Assembly: GCF_001641615.1 (NCBI RefSeq) | Contig: NZ_LRRU01000020.1 | Span: 516,525-580,524 of the forward strand | Length of the DNA: 64,000 bases | From: Pseudoalteromonas gelatinilytica | GTDB taxonomy: Bacteria; Pseudomonadota; Gammaproteobacteria; Enterobacterales; Alteromonadaceae | Direction of reading: 5' to 3' | Notes under the pieces: model-generated | What the model saw: the letters and a program-made list of their open reading frames with translations, nothing else | What the model was told of the DNA's origin: nothing | Databases searched by the model: none | Part shown: in pieces, positions 36,652 through 46,692 of the stretch | Layout of the letters: each line of letters starts with the position of its first letter | Numbering within the stretch: position 1 is the stretch's first letter | Made by a program: the position numbers and the translations under genes

Positions 36652-37722
36652 ATGGCTTCGCTCAATCAACACCGAGTCTATATTCCTAGCTCAGCACGTG
36701 CAAACCAGTATGTGTTAGTTGAATTTAAACCTACTGATGAGTTTTTTGCCCAGTTTACTAATGTGAGCTGCGCTTATAAGCGTCTTGCAAGGGAATTATT
36801 TGCGCTATGTGATGAGTATGAATTGCATAACGTACATTTAATCGCAAACGATAAACTACCTGTGGTTCGTTACCATGATGAAGCATACAGTTTAGAAACC
36901 GCTAAGCAGATTTTATTTTTCTACAATCCGCAATACCATGAAGCACATAATGTATTTGCCGATGGTGAAGTTAGATGCAAAAAAATACGTTTATTATTCT
37001 TAGCAACCGGTGAAGATATTCGTGCACATGCAGCAAGTTTTCATCATAATGTGCAACGAGTGATTAACTCATTACAAGAAAAACTATTAAGCGGCCAACC
37101 ACCGCTTAAAATTCGCGATCACCAGCATCTTACTTATGATTTATTTGCTAAAGCAAAAGGTCACAAAGAAAGCTATGGCTATAAATTGCGTAGCTTATAT
37201 CCACGCTATCAATCTCGCCAATGTCATTTACCAACACAGCACAGTGAAATGACTTATGCTGGTTTTTCAATTCCTGTTACACGTGCCATTAAAACGCAAT
37301 TTCAACATATGTTGAATGAAGAGAATTACACGCAATTTTATCAATATATTTTTGATGCATTTAAACGAGCTTGCGAAAAACGAGCGCTAACCCTTGGTGC
37401 TTTTATCGCAAATGGTACGCGCCCAATTGTGCGTAATAGCAATATTGATAACGCACAAAGTAACAGTGAACTGCAAAAGCTAACCTTTGATTGCAGCTCA
37501 GAGCAAGTGCAATTACAACATTATTGGGATGCAAATCAACTTGTTGATTCTCTACATTTTGTGATTGCCGCAGCCGATAAAGACAAGCATGACATTGGTT
37601 ATGGTAAGTTTATGAATCAAGTGCAAAGCACAATTAATGAAGTAACTGACGAGCTGGCCTTTAATCCAACGCGCCAAGATTTACGTGTGCGCTTTTATCA
37701 GCACATTAACTATGAGTATTAA
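36652..37722 (+). CDS. Conserved hypothetical protein, probable DUF3083 family
   Basis: The 356-residue soluble protein starts MASLNQHRVYIPSSARANQY, with no signal peptide or membrane helix. It is rich in His, Tyr and Phe. From memory it matches DUF3083, a family restricted to Alteromonadales and relatives and of unknown function; I cannot verify this. A clear ribosome-binding site (AAGGAA) precedes the ATG. It is a single gene divergent from glnS with its own terminator. The length and even codon use suggest a stable core gene rather than a recent arrival. Confidence 0.75.
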   Translation: MASLNQHRVYIPSSARANQYVLVEFKPTDEFFAQFTNVSCAYKRLARELFALCDEYELHNVHLIANDKLPVVRYHDEAYSLETAKQILFFYNPQYHEAHNVFADGEVRCKKIRLLFLATGEDIRAHAASFHHNVQRVINSLQEKLLSGQPPLKIRDHQHLTYDLFAKAKGHKESYGYKLRSLYPRYQSRQCHLPTQHSEMTYAGFSIPVTRAIKTQFQHMLNEENYTQFYQYIFDAFKRACEKRALTLGAFIANGTRPIVRNSNIDNAQSNSELQKLTFDCSSEQVQLQHYWDANQLVDSLHFVIAAADKDKHDIGYGKFMNQVQSTINEVTDELAFNPTRQDLRVRFYQHINYEY

Positions 37723-37740
37723 TTAAATACAATATATAAA

Positions 37741-37768
37741 AAAGGTGACGCGCATGCGTCACCTTTTT
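37741..37768 (+). terminator. Intrinsic terminator of the DUF3083-like gene
   Basis: Perfect arms AAAGGTGACGC / GCGTCACCTTT with loop GCAT are followed by a T-run. Confidence 0.92.
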
Positions 37769-37769
37769 T

Positions 37770-37792
37770 ATAGCAATCCACTCAATTAAGTA
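37770..37792. repeat. Relic of the 162-bp palindromic repeat (left end)
   Basis: The 23 bases beginning ATAGCAATCCACTC match the left end of the repeat at 34595 with about four differences; the rest of the element is missing. Like the complete copy, it lies just after a terminator. Confidence 0.55.
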
Positions 37793-37811
37793 TTATTACA
37801 CGGTTGTACTA

Positions 37812-39152
37812 TCACCGGTTTTTACTTAGTTTAGTAAGGTCCAGTCGTAGCACTTTAGAACGGCGCTCATAGTTATACAGTGCCTTTTTCTTCGCCGGTA
37901 ACTCATCAACGGTCACTAATTCAAAGCTTTGTTCTAAAAACCAATGAATACTCCGTGTGGTTAAAGCGAATAAATGCGAGTAACCAGCACGTTTAGCTTT
38001 ATTAATAATAAAACGCAGTAGGTAACTCCCTCTATCTGCATCTCGGTATTGTGGATGAACAGCCAGACTCGCAAACTCCCCCACTTGTTCTTCAGCAAAC
38101 GGATACAGCGCAGCACAGGCGATAATTAAACCATCACGCTCAATGACAGTAAATTGCTCTATTTCTATCTCAAGCTGCTCTCTAGAACGCCTAACTAAAT
38201 AGCCCTGCTCTTCAAGTGGTCTGATCAGATTAATAATTCCGGTAATATCAGATATTGTTGCACTTCGTAACTGTTCAGAGCTTTGCGGCGCGATTTGCGT
38301 ACCAATGCCATCTAATGAGAAAAGCTCTTGTAACAAAGCACCGTCTTCTTTGTAACTCACTAAGTGACAGCGATGTACACCACCACGACACGCATCAATC
38401 GCCGCTTGTAAGAATACGGTTGCACTTAAACATGAATCTGGTTGATTGCGATAATTCGCTAATACATGCTCTGCTTCATTTGGCATAAGCTCAGCGATTG
38501 CTTCGCCATTTTCATCCAAAATACCAGCTTCTTGGCAAAAGCCTAGCATCTTATCAGCACGCAGTTTTAACGCTACTTGTGTGGCAATTTCTTCTGCTGT
38601 TAAGTTAAAGCTTTCACCTGTCACTGATGCTGCAATCGGACCGAGTAACACGATACCGTTGTTATTTAGCTGATGGCGAATGCCTGCAACGTCAATGCGT
38701 CTCACTCTTCCTGAGTGATGGTAATCGACACCTTCATCAACACCTAAGGGTTGAGCAATAACAAAATTACCGCTGACAACATTTAAGAAAGAACCTGACA
38801 TTGGTGTACTACTCAAAGATGTCGATAAGCGTGCTGTGATGTCAAATTGCATTGCACCGGCAACTTTTTTTATTACATCAAACGTTTCGTTATCGGTCAC
38901 TCGTATCTCATTGTGAAACTGACTAGTTATGCCAACTTGCTCAAGCGCGGCATTAAACTGTGGGCGAGCACCAAACACTAAAACAATCTTAATACCAAGA
39001 CTCGTTAAAAGCGCAATATCATTGATGATACTGCGACAACCAGACTGATCAATCGCCTCACCACCAAGCATGACAACGAATGTTTTGCCTCTGTGAGCAT
39101 TTACATAAGGGGTTGACTGGCGAAATCCATCTACCAATTCTGTGGTACGCAC
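37812..39152 (-). CDS. argA: N-acetylglutamate synthase
   Basis: The 446-residue protein catalyses the first step of arginine synthesis. The N-terminal amino-acid-kinase-like domain (residues about 20-285; [11 protein letters not shown]) holds the arginine feedback site in relatives, and the C-terminal GNAT domain (about 295-440) carries out the transfer. [23 protein letters not shown] is the acetyl-CoA-binding motif. This is the classical E. coli-type ArgA. Tandem ARG boxes about 60-100 bases upstream of the start point to ArgR repression. Confidence 0.95.
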   Translation of the reverse strand: MRTTELVDGFRQSTPYVNAHRGKTFVVMLGGEAIDQSGCRSIINDIALLTSLGIKIVLVFGARPQFNAALEQVGITSQFHNEIRVTDNETFDVIKKVAGAMQFDITARLSTSLSSTPMSGSFLNVVSGNFVIAQPLGVDEGVDYHHSGRVRRIDVAGIRHQLNNNGIVLLGPIAASVTGESFNLTAEEIATQVALKLRADKMLGFCQEAGILDENGEAIAELMPNEAEHVLANYRNQPDSCLSATVFLQAAIDACRGGVHRCHLVSYKEDGALLQELFSLDGIGTQIAPQSSEQLRSATISDITGIINLIRPLEEQGYLVRRSREQLEIEIEQFTVIERDGLIIACAALYPFAEEQVGEFASLAVHPQYRDADRGSYLLRFIINKAKRAGYSHLFALTTRSIHWFLEQSFELVTVDELPAKKKALYNYERRSKVLRLDLTKLSKNR

Positions 39153-39214
39153 GTAATATTTACCTTATTAAAGTCGAATGTTTTAATAAAAACAACTATA
39201 CAAGCCACAAGTGT

Positions 39215-39253
39215 AGAGAATTTATATTCACAAATAAAGCATTATTATTCTTA
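39215..39253. promoter_or_regulatory. Tandem ARG boxes upstream of argA
   Basis: AGAATTTATATTCA within the box at 39215-39232 has one mismatch to the TGAATwwwwATTCA core. A weaker box at 39236-39253 (core AGCATTATTATTCT) follows after exactly three bases, the spacing used by the ArgR hexamer. Confidence 0.65.
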
Positions 39254-39300
39254 ATTTGCAGGCGGAATTTTCGTGCGGGTTATAAGAAAGTGATAGATAC

Positions 39301-39330
39301 AAAAAAGGCCCGCATAAGCGAGCCTTCTTT
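39301..39330 (-). terminator. Intrinsic terminator after sucD
   Basis: On the minus strand AAGGCTCGC, TTAT and GCGGGCCTT form a stem with one mismatch, followed by a run of T. It closes the sucCD unit. Confidence 0.85.
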
Positions 39331-39346
39331 AAGAGTTCAGAACTGA

Positions 39347-40219
39347 TTACCAGCCTGTTTTCTCTTTAAGTGCAGCACCGATATCAGCTAGTGAACGTAC
39401 AGTTTTTACGCCAGCAGCTTCTAATGCAGCAAATTTCTCATCAGCAGTACCTTTACCGCCTGCGATGATTGCACCTGCGTGACCCATACGCTTACCTGGA
39501 GGTGCAGTAACACCCGCAATGTAAGAAACAACAGGTTTAGTCACGTTGTGCTTGATGTATTCTGCAGCTTCTTCTTCTGCAGTACCACCGATTTCACCGA
39601 TCATAACGATAGCTTCAGTTTGCTCGTCTTTTTCGAACATTTCTAAAACGTCGATGAAGTTAGTACCAGGGATTGGGTCACCACCGATACCAACACATGT
39701 TGATTGGCCGAAACCAGCGTCAGTAGTTTGCTTAACCGCTTCGTAAGTTAAAGTACCAGAACGTGATACGATACCTACTTTACCAGGCTTGTGGATGTGA
39801 CCAGGCATGATACCGATCTTAGTTTCACCCGGAGTGATAACACCTGGGCAGTTAGGACCGATCATACGAACACCAGTTTCTTCAAGCTTAACTTTAACGT
39901 CAACCATGTCTAGTGTTGGGATACCTTCAGTGATACAAACGATTAGCTCGATGCCAGCATCGATAGCTTCTAAGATTGCATCTTTACAGAAAGGTGCTGG
40001 TACGTAGATAACTGATGCAGTTGCGCCAGTTGCTTCAACAGCGTCACGTACTGTGTTGAATACTGGAAGACCAAGGTGCGTTTGACCGCCTTTACCTGGG
40101 CTTACACCACCAACCATTTGTGTACCGTACTCAAGCGCTTGCTCAGAGTGGAAAGTACCTTGACCACCTGTGAAACCTTGACAGATAACCTTTGTATCTT
40201 TATTGATTAATACAGACAT
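39347..40219 (-). CDS. sucD: Succinyl-CoA synthetase alpha subunit
   Basis: The 290-residue subunit binds CoA (residues about 10-30, [17 protein letters not shown]) and carries the phospho-His of the catalytic cycle ([14 protein letters not shown], His near residue 247). With SucC it makes ATP or GTP from succinyl-CoA. The start overlaps the sucC stop codon by one base. Confidence 0.98.
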   Translation of the reverse strand: MSVLINKDTKVICQGFTGGQGTFHSEQALEYGTQMVGGVSPGKGGQTHLGLPVFNTVRDAVEATGATASVIYVPAPFCKDAILEAIDAGIELIVCITEGIPTLDMVDVKVKLEETGVRMIGPNCPGVITPGETKIGIMPGHIHKPGKVGIVSRSGTLTYEAVKQTTDAGFGQSTCVGIGGDPIPGTNFIDVLEMFEKDEQTEAIVMIGEIGGTAEEEAAEYIKHNVTKPVVSYIAGVTAPPGKRMGHAGAIIAGGKGTADEKFAALEAAGVKTVRSLADIGAALKEKTGW

Positions 40220-41385
40220 TATTTGCCCTCCGCAGCAGCAACAACTTTCTCAGCTGCGTCTGTTAGTGATTCAGCAGCGATGATGTTAAGGTCAGACTTA
40301 GCAAGTACTTCACGACCTAGTTCAGCGTTAGTACCTTCTAAACGTACTACTACAGGAACGTTTACGCCTACTTCTTTAACTGCGCCAATGATACCTTCAG
40401 CGATCATGTCACAACGTACGATACCACCAAAGATGTTAACTAAAACAGCTTTAACGTTGTCGTCAGATAGGATGATCTTGAATGCTTCAGATACACGCTC
40501 TTTAGTAGCACCACCACCAACATCTAGGAAGTTAGCTGGCTTACCACCGTGTAGGTTTACGATGTCCATTGTACCCATCGCTAGGCCTGCACCGTTTACC
40601 ATACAACCAACGTTACCGTCTAGTGCAACGTAGTTAAGCTCGAAGCTTGCAGCGTGAGCTTCACGCGCGTCTTCTTGTGAAGGATCGTGCATTTCACGGA
40701 TTTTAGGTTGACGGTAAAGCGCGTTACCATCTACACCGATTTTACCGTCTAGACAGTGAAGGTTACCTTCGTCTGTGATTACTAGCGGGTTGATTTCTAA
40801 TAATGCGAAATCGAAATCGTTGAACATGTTTGCAAGACCCATGAAGATCTTAACGAACTGTTTCATTTGAGTAGGGTTTAAGCCTAGTTTGAAACCTAAT
40901 TCACGAGCTTGGTAAGCTTGAGGACCAACTAGTGGATCGATCTCAGCTTTGTGAATTAATTCTGGAGTTTCTTCTGCAACTTGCTCGATTTCAACACCAC
41001 CTTCAGTAGATGCCATGAAAACAACTTTACGAGAAGCACGATCTACTACAGCGCCAAGGTATAATTCGTTAGCGATGTCAGTGCAGCTTTCAACAAGGAT
41101 TTTAGCTACTGGCTGACCATTTTCGTCTGTTTGGTAAGTAACTAAGTTTTTACCTAACCAGTTCGCAGCGAACTCTTTAACTTCGTCGATTGTTTTAACT
41201 AGCTTAACACCGCCAGCTTTACCACGGCCACCTGCGTGAACCTGTGTTTTAACAACCCACATATCACCGCCGATTTTCTCAGCAGCTGCTGCAGCTTCTT
41301 CAGGTGTATCGCAAGCGAAACCTTGAGAAACTGGTAAACCATATTCGGCAAAAAGTTGTTTTGCCTGATACTCATGCAAATTCAT
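40219..41385 (-). CDS. sucC: Succinyl-CoA synthetase beta subunit (ADP-forming)
   Basis: The 388-residue subunit, with the same length as E. coli SucC, starts [18 protein letters not shown]. It has an ATP-grasp domain ([13 protein letters not shown]) and a C-terminal CoA-ligase part ([16 protein letters not shown]). It pairs with SucD. A strong terminator lies between sucB and sucC, so sucCD may depend on its own promoter in the 130-base region upstream of the ATG, where a TATAAA-like box is seen on the minus strand. Confidence 0.98.
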   Translation of the reverse strand: MNLHEYQAKQLFAEYGLPVSQGFACDTPEEAAAAAEKIGGDMWVVKTQVHAGGRGKAGGVKLVKTIDEVKEFAANWLGKNLVTYQTDENGQPVAKILVESCTDIANELYLGAVVDRASRKVVFMASTEGGVEIEQVAEETPELIHKAEIDPLVGPQAYQARELGFKLGLNPTQMKQFVKIFMGLANMFNDFDFALLEINPLVITDEGNLHCLDGKIGVDGNALYRQPKIREMHDPSQEDAREAHAASFELNYVALDGNVGCMVNGAGLAMGTMDIVNLHGGKPANFLDVGGGATKERVSEAFKIILSDDNVKAVLVNIFGGIVRCDMIAEGIIGAVKEVGVNVPVVVRLEGTNAELGREVLAKSDLNIIAAESLTDAAEKVVAAAEGK

Positions 41386-41518
41386 GATGCTTTATCCAAT
41401 TTTTTATACTAAAAGAGCTGAATATTTATGCAAATAGCCAGCTATCCCAAATTGCGCACTTAGTATAAATCCCAAGGCTCCACATGAAAACCCCAGTTAG
41501 ACCAAAGGCGCAAAAAAA

Positions 41519-41543
41519 AAGCTGTGAACGAGGTTCACAGCTT
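41519..41543 (-). terminator. Strong intrinsic terminator between sucB and sucC
   Basis: Perfect arms AAGCTGTGAAC / GTTCACAGCTT with loop GAG are followed on the minus strand by nine T. It lies 19 bases after the sucB stop. Confidence 0.93.
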
Positions 41544-41561
41544 AGTTTTTATACAACCAGA

Positions 41562-43058
41562 TTAAACATCTAGTAGTAAACGAGTTGGATCTTCAAGTAA
41601 CTCTTTAATTGTTACTAGGAAGCCTACTGATTCTTTACCATCGATTTGGCGGTGATCATAAGATAACGCTAAATACATCATTGGTAAGATTTCAACTTTA
41701 CCATTTACAGCCATTGGACGATCTTGGATTTTGTGCATACCTAAGATTGAAGACTGTGGTAAGTTGATGATTGGTGTAGATAGTAATGAACCGAACACAC
41801 CACCGTTAGTAATTGTGAAGTTACCACCTGTCATATCTTCGATAGATAATTTACCGTCACGACCTTTAATCGCAAGCTCACGGATACCTTTTTCGATTTC
41901 AGCAACTGAAAGTTTGTCACAATCTTTAAGAACTGGTGTCACAAGACCACGAGGTGTAGAAACCGCGATGCTGATGTCGAAGTAGTTGTGATAAACAATA
42001 TCATCACCGTCAATAGACGCATTAACTTCAGGGAAACGCTTAAGTGCTTCAGTTACAGCTTTCACGTAGAAAGACATGAAACCTAAACGGATACCGTGAC
42101 GCTTTTCAAATACTTCTTGGTACTGCTTACGAAGATCCATGATTGGCTTCATATTAACTTCGTTGAACGTCGTTAACATTGCAGTAGAGTTTTTCGCTTC
42201 AAGAAGACGATTAGCAATTGTTTTACGTAAACGCGTCATAGGAACACGTTTTTGCGTACGGTCACCCATAGGTGCTGCTGGCGCTGCTGCTTCAGCTTTT
42301 GGTGCTGCTGCAGGTGCTTTTAAGAATGTATCAACATCTTCTTTAGTTACACGACCGTTTTTGCCTGTACCTTTGATTTTAGATGCATCAAGACCTTTCT
42401 CAGCAATTAAACGGCGTACTGACGGTGTTAAAACGTCAGAGCTGTCGCTTGAATCGCTTGCTGGAGCTGCTTCAGCTTTAGGAGCTGCTGCTGCCGGTGC
42501 TGCACCCGCTTTAACTGTACCAATTACTTGCTCACCAAGTACTGTTTCGCCTTCAGCGTGAATGTGCTCACCCATGATACCGTCTTCTTGAGCAACAACT
42601 TCAAGAACAACTTTATCAGTTTCGATGTCAACTAGGTTTTGGTCGCGAGTTACCGCTTCACCTGGTTGAACGTGCCAAGTAGCAATTGTCGCGTCTGCGA
42701 CTGATTCTGGAAGTACAGGTACTTTAATGTCCACTTCTTTACCTTCTGATGCTGGTGCTGATTGCGCCGCTGGCGCGTCTTCTGATTTAGCTGGTGCACT
42801 ATCACTTGCTGGTGCAGCATCTGCATCACCAAGTAATGCAATTACTTGTTCGCCAAGTACCGTTGCACCTTCTTCTTGTGAAATTTCAGTGATCACACCG
42901 TCATTTGGTGCAACAACTTCTAAAACAACTTTATCTGTTTCGATATCTACTAAGTTTTGGTCGCGGCTTACTTTGTCGCCAACACTTACGTGCCATGTTG
43001 CAACTGTAGCATCAGCAACCGACTCAGGAAGTACAGGAACTTTAATTTCTGTGCTCAT
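41562..43058 (-). CDS. sucB: Dihydrolipoyl succinyltransferase (E2 of 2-oxoglutarate dehydrogenase), two lipoyl domains
   Basis: The 498-residue E2 core subunit has two consecutive lipoyl domains, each with the lipoylated-Lys motif [11 protein letters not shown] (residues about 37-47 and 145-155), separated by an Ala/Pro/Ser linker. A peripheral subunit-binding domain ([21 protein letters not shown]) and the C-terminal catalytic domain with the His active site (SYDHRQIDG) follow. E. coli SucB has one lipoyl domain and about 405 residues; the extra copy explains the length here. It starts four bases after the sucA stop. Confidence 0.97.
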   Translation of the reverse strand: MSTEIKVPVLPESVADATVATWHVSVGDKVSRDQNLVDIETDKVVLEVVAPNDGVITEISQEEGATVLGEQVIALLGDADAAPASDSAPAKSEDAPAAQSAPASEGKEVDIKVPVLPESVADATIATWHVQPGEAVTRDQNLVDIETDKVVLEVVAQEDGIMGEHIHAEGETVLGEQVIGTVKAGAAPAAAAPKAEAAPASDSSDSSDVLTPSVRRLIAEKGLDASKIKGTGKNGRVTKEDVDTFLKAPAAAPKAEAAAPAAPMGDRTQKRVPMTRLRKTIANRLLEAKNSTAMLTTFNEVNMKPIMDLRKQYQEVFEKRHGIRLGFMSFYVKAVTEALKRFPEVNASIDGDDIVYHNYFDISIAVSTPRGLVTPVLKDCDKLSVAEIEKGIRELAIKGRDGKLSIEDMTGGNFTITNGGVFGSLLSTPIINLPQSSILGMHKIQDRPMAVNGKVEILPMMYLALSYDHRQIDGKESVGFLVTIKELLEDPTRLLLDV

Positions 43059-43061
43059 TGC

Positions 43062-45881
43062 TTATCCTTTCTTTTCAATAGTAAGCGCATCAGCAACGAG
43101 CGCTTGTTGTTCTTTATTATGCACTGACATGTAACCACACGCTGGTGATGCTGATGCTTTACGACCTGCGTAAGTTAATTTAGCACCCGCTGGGATTGCA
43201 TCAACAAAATGATGTTGAGAGCAATACCATGCACCTTGGTTTTGTGGCTCTTCTTGACACCAAACAAAATCTTTAACGTGTTGGTAACGTTGCATGATTG
43301 TATCCATTTCAGCATGTGGGAATGGATATAATTGTTCTACACGAACAATAGCAATGTTATTTAATTCAAGCTTGCGACGCTCTTGTAGTAGCTCGTAATA
43401 AACTTTACCGCTACAGAATACAACGCGTTCTACTTTGTCTGCTGCAATATCATCGATTTCGTCGATCATGTTGTGGAACACACCTTCCGATAACTCTTCA
43501 AGTGTTGATGTTGCCAGCGGATGACGAAGTAATGACTTTGGTGTCATAACAATCAATGGACGACGAAGTGGACGTACAGATTGGCGACGTAGCATTGCAT
43601 AAACTTGCGCAGGTGTTGAAGGCACACAAACTTGCATGTTGTGATCAGCACACAATTGTAAGAAACGCTCAAGACGTGCCGAGCTATGCTCAGGACCTTG
43701 ACCTTCATAACCATGTGGAAGTAAACATGTAAGACCACATAAACGGCCCCACTTCTGCTCACCTGAGCTTAAGAATTGGTCGAATACAACTTGCGCACCG
43801 TTAGCGAAGTCACCAAACTGCGCTTCCCACATAACAAGTGAAGTCGGTTCAGCTGTTGCGTAACCGTATTCAAATGCAAGTACCGCTTCTTCTGAAAGTA
43901 CAGAGTCGAATACTTCAAACGCACCTTGCTTTTCGCTGATATTTTGCAGCGGTAAGTAAGTTGAAGCGTCTTTTTGGTTATGGATTACAGCATGACGGTG
44001 GAAGAATGTACCACGGCCTGAGTCTTGACCTGTTAAGCGAATATCAGTACCTGCATCAACAAGTGTTGCATAAGCAAGTGTTTCGGCCATACCCCAATCA
44101 AGCGCTTTTTCGCCTGTTGCCATTAGCTTACGGTCATCGTAGATTTTCTTAACACGAGACTGAGCTTTGTGGCTTTCTGGGTAGTTTGCGACCTTTTCAC
44201 CAAGTTCTTTTAACTTTTCAACAGACACTGTTGCATCGTACTCAACATCCCAATCGTGGCCAACAAATTTAGCCCAATCAGAAGAGTGTGATGTTTCTAG
44301 CTGAATTTCTTCAACAACACAGTTGCCTTTGTCTAAGCCATTACGGTAATCATCTGCTAGTGCTTTAATTTCATCTTCAGAGAATGAACCTTCAGCAACA
44401 AGTTGATCTGCGTAAATTAAACGAGGAACTGGGTGTTTTTTGATTTTTTGGTACATAAGTGGTTGAGTCGCATTCGGCTCATCCGCTTCGTTATGACCAT
44501 GACGGCGATAACATACTAAATCAATCACTACATCACGTTTAAACTGATTTCTGAAATCAAGAGCGATTTGAGTTACAAATGCAACCGCTTCTGGGTCATC
44601 AGAGTTAACGTGGAAAATTGGTGCCTGAACCATTTTCGCAATATCAGTACAGTATGGTGTAGAACGTACATCAGACTGCTTAGACGTTGTGAAACCAACT
44701 TGGTTATTAACAACGATACGGATACTACCACCACAACTAAATGCATTAGTTTGCGATAAGTTAAATGTTTCTTGTACAACACCTTGACCTGCGATTGCAG
44801 AGTCACCGTGAATAGTAATTGGTAAAGCTTTAATACCTGACTTGTCACCTAGACGGTCTAAACGCGCACGTACCGAACCCATAACTACTGGGTTAACGAT
44901 TTCTAAGTGAGAAGGGTTAAATGCAAGTGCCATGTGCACGTTGCCGCCCTTAGTTGCAAAGTCAGATGAATAACCCATGTGATATTTAACATCACCTGAG
45001 CCTAATGTGTCTTTGTGTTTACCAGCGAACTCATCGAATAATTCTGATGGGTTTTTACCTAATACGTTCACTAGTACGTTCAAGCGACCGCGGTGAGCCA
45101 TACCAATAACAGCTTCTTTTTGACCGCTTTCACCTGCACGATGAATAAGTTCTTTAAGCATTGGTACTAACGCATCACCACCTTCAAGTGAGAAACGTTT
45201 TGCACCTGGGAACTTAGCCCCTAGGTATTTTTCAAGGCCATCTGCAGCTGTTAATCCTTTAAGGATTCGTAGCTTTTCTTCTTTTGAGAAGGTTGGGCGT
45301 GATTGCACTGATTCTAAACGTTGTTGTAACCAACGCTTTTCTTCAGTTGAAGTGATGTGCATATATTCAGCACCAACCGACCCACAATAAGTCGTTTTAA
45401 GCGCTTGATATAGCTCACCTAATGGCATGGTTTCGCGACCGACAGCAAACGAACCCACATTGAATTCACGGTCAAAATCAGCTTCAGATAATTCGTGGTA
45501 CTCTAATTCAAGATCACGAACACGTTCGCGTTGCCAAATACCTAATGGATCTAGGTTGGCATTTTGGTGACCACGGAAACGGAAAGCATTAATAAGTTGT
45601 AGCACTTTGACCTGTTTAGGATCACCAGAGCCACCCTCTGCTACCACTACTTCTCTATGCTTGTTTTTAGCAAGCTGTGCAAATTGTGAACGAACTTCTG
45701 AATGTTTAACGTCAACATCCACACCATCAACTTTTGGTAATTGTTCGAACACTTCTCGCCATTCTTCTGGCACAGAAGTCGCATCATCTAAGTACGCTTC
45801 ATAAAGCTCTTCTACGTAAGCAACGTTACCGCCGTTTAAGTGAGAAGATTCTAGCCATGCCTTCATCACACCTTCGTGCAT
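43062..45881 (-). CDS. sucA: 2-oxoglutarate dehydrogenase E1 component
   Basis: The 939-residue thiamine-diphosphate enzyme decarboxylates 2-oxoglutarate and transfers the succinyl group to SucB. Family features are the N-terminal segment that docks to E2 (SSHLNGGNVAYVEELYEAYL), GMAHRGRLNVLVNVLGK, the ThDP motif (IHGDSAIAGQGVVQE) and the C-terminal transketolase-type part (QFGDFANGAQVVFDQF). It is nearly the same length as E. coli SucA (933). It lies 84 bases after sdhB, separated by a hairpin. Confidence 0.98.
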   Translation of the reverse strand: MHEGVMKAWLESSHLNGGNVAYVEELYEAYLDDATSVPEEWREVFEQLPKVDGVDVDVKHSEVRSQFAQLAKNKHREVVVAEGGSGDPKQVKVLQLINAFRFRGHQNANLDPLGIWQRERVRDLELEYHELSEADFDREFNVGSFAVGRETMPLGELYQALKTTYCGSVGAEYMHITSTEEKRWLQQRLESVQSRPTFSKEEKLRILKGLTAADGLEKYLGAKFPGAKRFSLEGGDALVPMLKELIHRAGESGQKEAVIGMAHRGRLNVLVNVLGKNPSELFDEFAGKHKDTLGSGDVKYHMGYSSDFATKGGNVHMALAFNPSHLEIVNPVVMGSVRARLDRLGDKSGIKALPITIHGDSAIAGQGVVQETFNLSQTNAFSCGGSIRIVVNNQVGFTTSKQSDVRSTPYCTDIAKMVQAPIFHVNSDDPEAVAFVTQIALDFRNQFKRDVVIDLVCYRRHGHNEADEPNATQPLMYQKIKKHPVPRLIYADQLVAEGSFSEDEIKALADDYRNGLDKGNCVVEEIQLETSHSSDWAKFVGHDWDVEYDATVSVEKLKELGEKVANYPESHKAQSRVKKIYDDRKLMATGEKALDWGMAETLAYATLVDAGTDIRLTGQDSGRGTFFHRHAVIHNQKDASTYLPLQNISEKQGAFEVFDSVLSEEAVLAFEYGYATAEPTSLVMWEAQFGDFANGAQVVFDQFLSSGEQKWGRLCGLTCLLPHGYEGQGPEHSSARLERFLQLCADHNMQVCVPSTPAQVYAMLRRQSVRPLRRPLIVMTPKSLLRHPLATSTLEELSEGVFHNMIDEIDDIAADKVERVVFCSGKVYYELLQERRKLELNNIAIVRVEQLYPFPHAEMDTIMQRYQHVKDFVWCQEEPQNQGAWYCSQHHFVDAIPAGAKLTYAGRKASASPACGYMSVHNKEQQALVADALTIEKKG

Positions 45882-45926
45882 TTATAAGCCCTTTTCTTTA
45901 GCGCAGAAATTAATTGTTGTAAAAAC

Positions 45927-45952
45927 AAGGTGGTTAATCACTTAACCACCTT
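45927..45952 (-). terminator. Intrinsic terminator or attenuator between sdhB and sucA
   Basis: Perfect 11-bp arms AAGGTGGTTAA / TTAACCACCTT with a four-base loop are followed on the minus strand by GTTTTT. It sits in the 84-base sdhB-sucA gap. Confidence 0.8.
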
Positions 45953-45965
45953 ACATATTCAAGCT

Positions 45966-46682
45966 TTAAACAGCGCGGTTTAATAGCATTGATTTGATTT
46001 GTCCAATTGCTTTGGTCGGGTTAAGACCTTTTGGACACACGCTAACACAGTTCATGATACTGTGACAACGGAACACGCTGAACGCATCGTCAAGGTCAGC
46101 AAGACGCTCTTCAGTTGCTGTATCGCGGCTATCAGCCAAGAAACGATACGCATGAAGAAGACCCGCAGGACCGATGAACTTGTCTGGATTCCACCAGAAC
46201 GAAGGACACGATGTTGAACAACATGCACATAAGATACACTCATATAAGCCATCTAACTTATCACGTTCTTCGATTGACTGAAGACGCTCACCCGCCGCTG
46301 GCGTGTCGTTGATTAGGTAAGGCTTAACTTTTTCGTATTGAGTGTAGAACTGACTCATGTCAATAACAAGGTCACGTACCACAGGTAAACCTGGTAATGG
46401 GCGAATTACGATTTTACCTTTGCCACCTTTAAGTAGCGTTGATAAAGGCGTGATACACGCTAAACCATTTTTACCATTCATGTTGATACCGTCTGAACCA
46501 CACACACCTTCACGGCATGAACGACGGAATGATAATGTTGGATCTTGCTCTTTTAATTGCATAAGCGCATCCAATACCATCATATCTTGGCCTTCTTGCG
46601 TTTCTAGCGAGAAGTCTTGCATACGTGGTGCATTATCAACATCTGGATTGTAACGATATACCGAAAATTGTACTTGTGCCAT
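45966..46682 (-). CDS. sdhB: Succinate dehydrogenase iron-sulfur subunit
   Basis: The 238-residue protein, the same length as in E. coli, has the plant-ferredoxin-type 2Fe-2S motif CREGVCGSDGINMNGKNGLAC and two C-terminal Cys-rich motifs (CILCACCSTSCPS and CHSIMNCVSVCPKGLNP) for the 4Fe-4S and 3Fe-4S clusters. I chose MAQVQFSVYRY as start because AGGAG lies upstream. An ATG 15 codons earlier would overlap sdhA and is probably not used. It passes electrons from SdhA to quinone. Confidence 0.98.
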   Translation of the reverse strand: MAQVQFSVYRYNPDVDNAPRMQDFSLETQEGQDMMVLDALMQLKEQDPTLSFRRSCREGVCGSDGINMNGKNGLACITPLSTLLKGGKGKIVIRPLPGLPVVRDLVIDMSQFYTQYEKVKPYLINDTPAAGERLQSIEERDKLDGLYECILCACCSTSCPSFWWNPDKFIGPAGLLHAYRFLADSRDTATEERLADLDDAFSVFRCHSIMNCVSVCPKGLNPTKAIGQIKSMLLNRAV

Positions 46683-46692
46683 CGTCTCGCTC

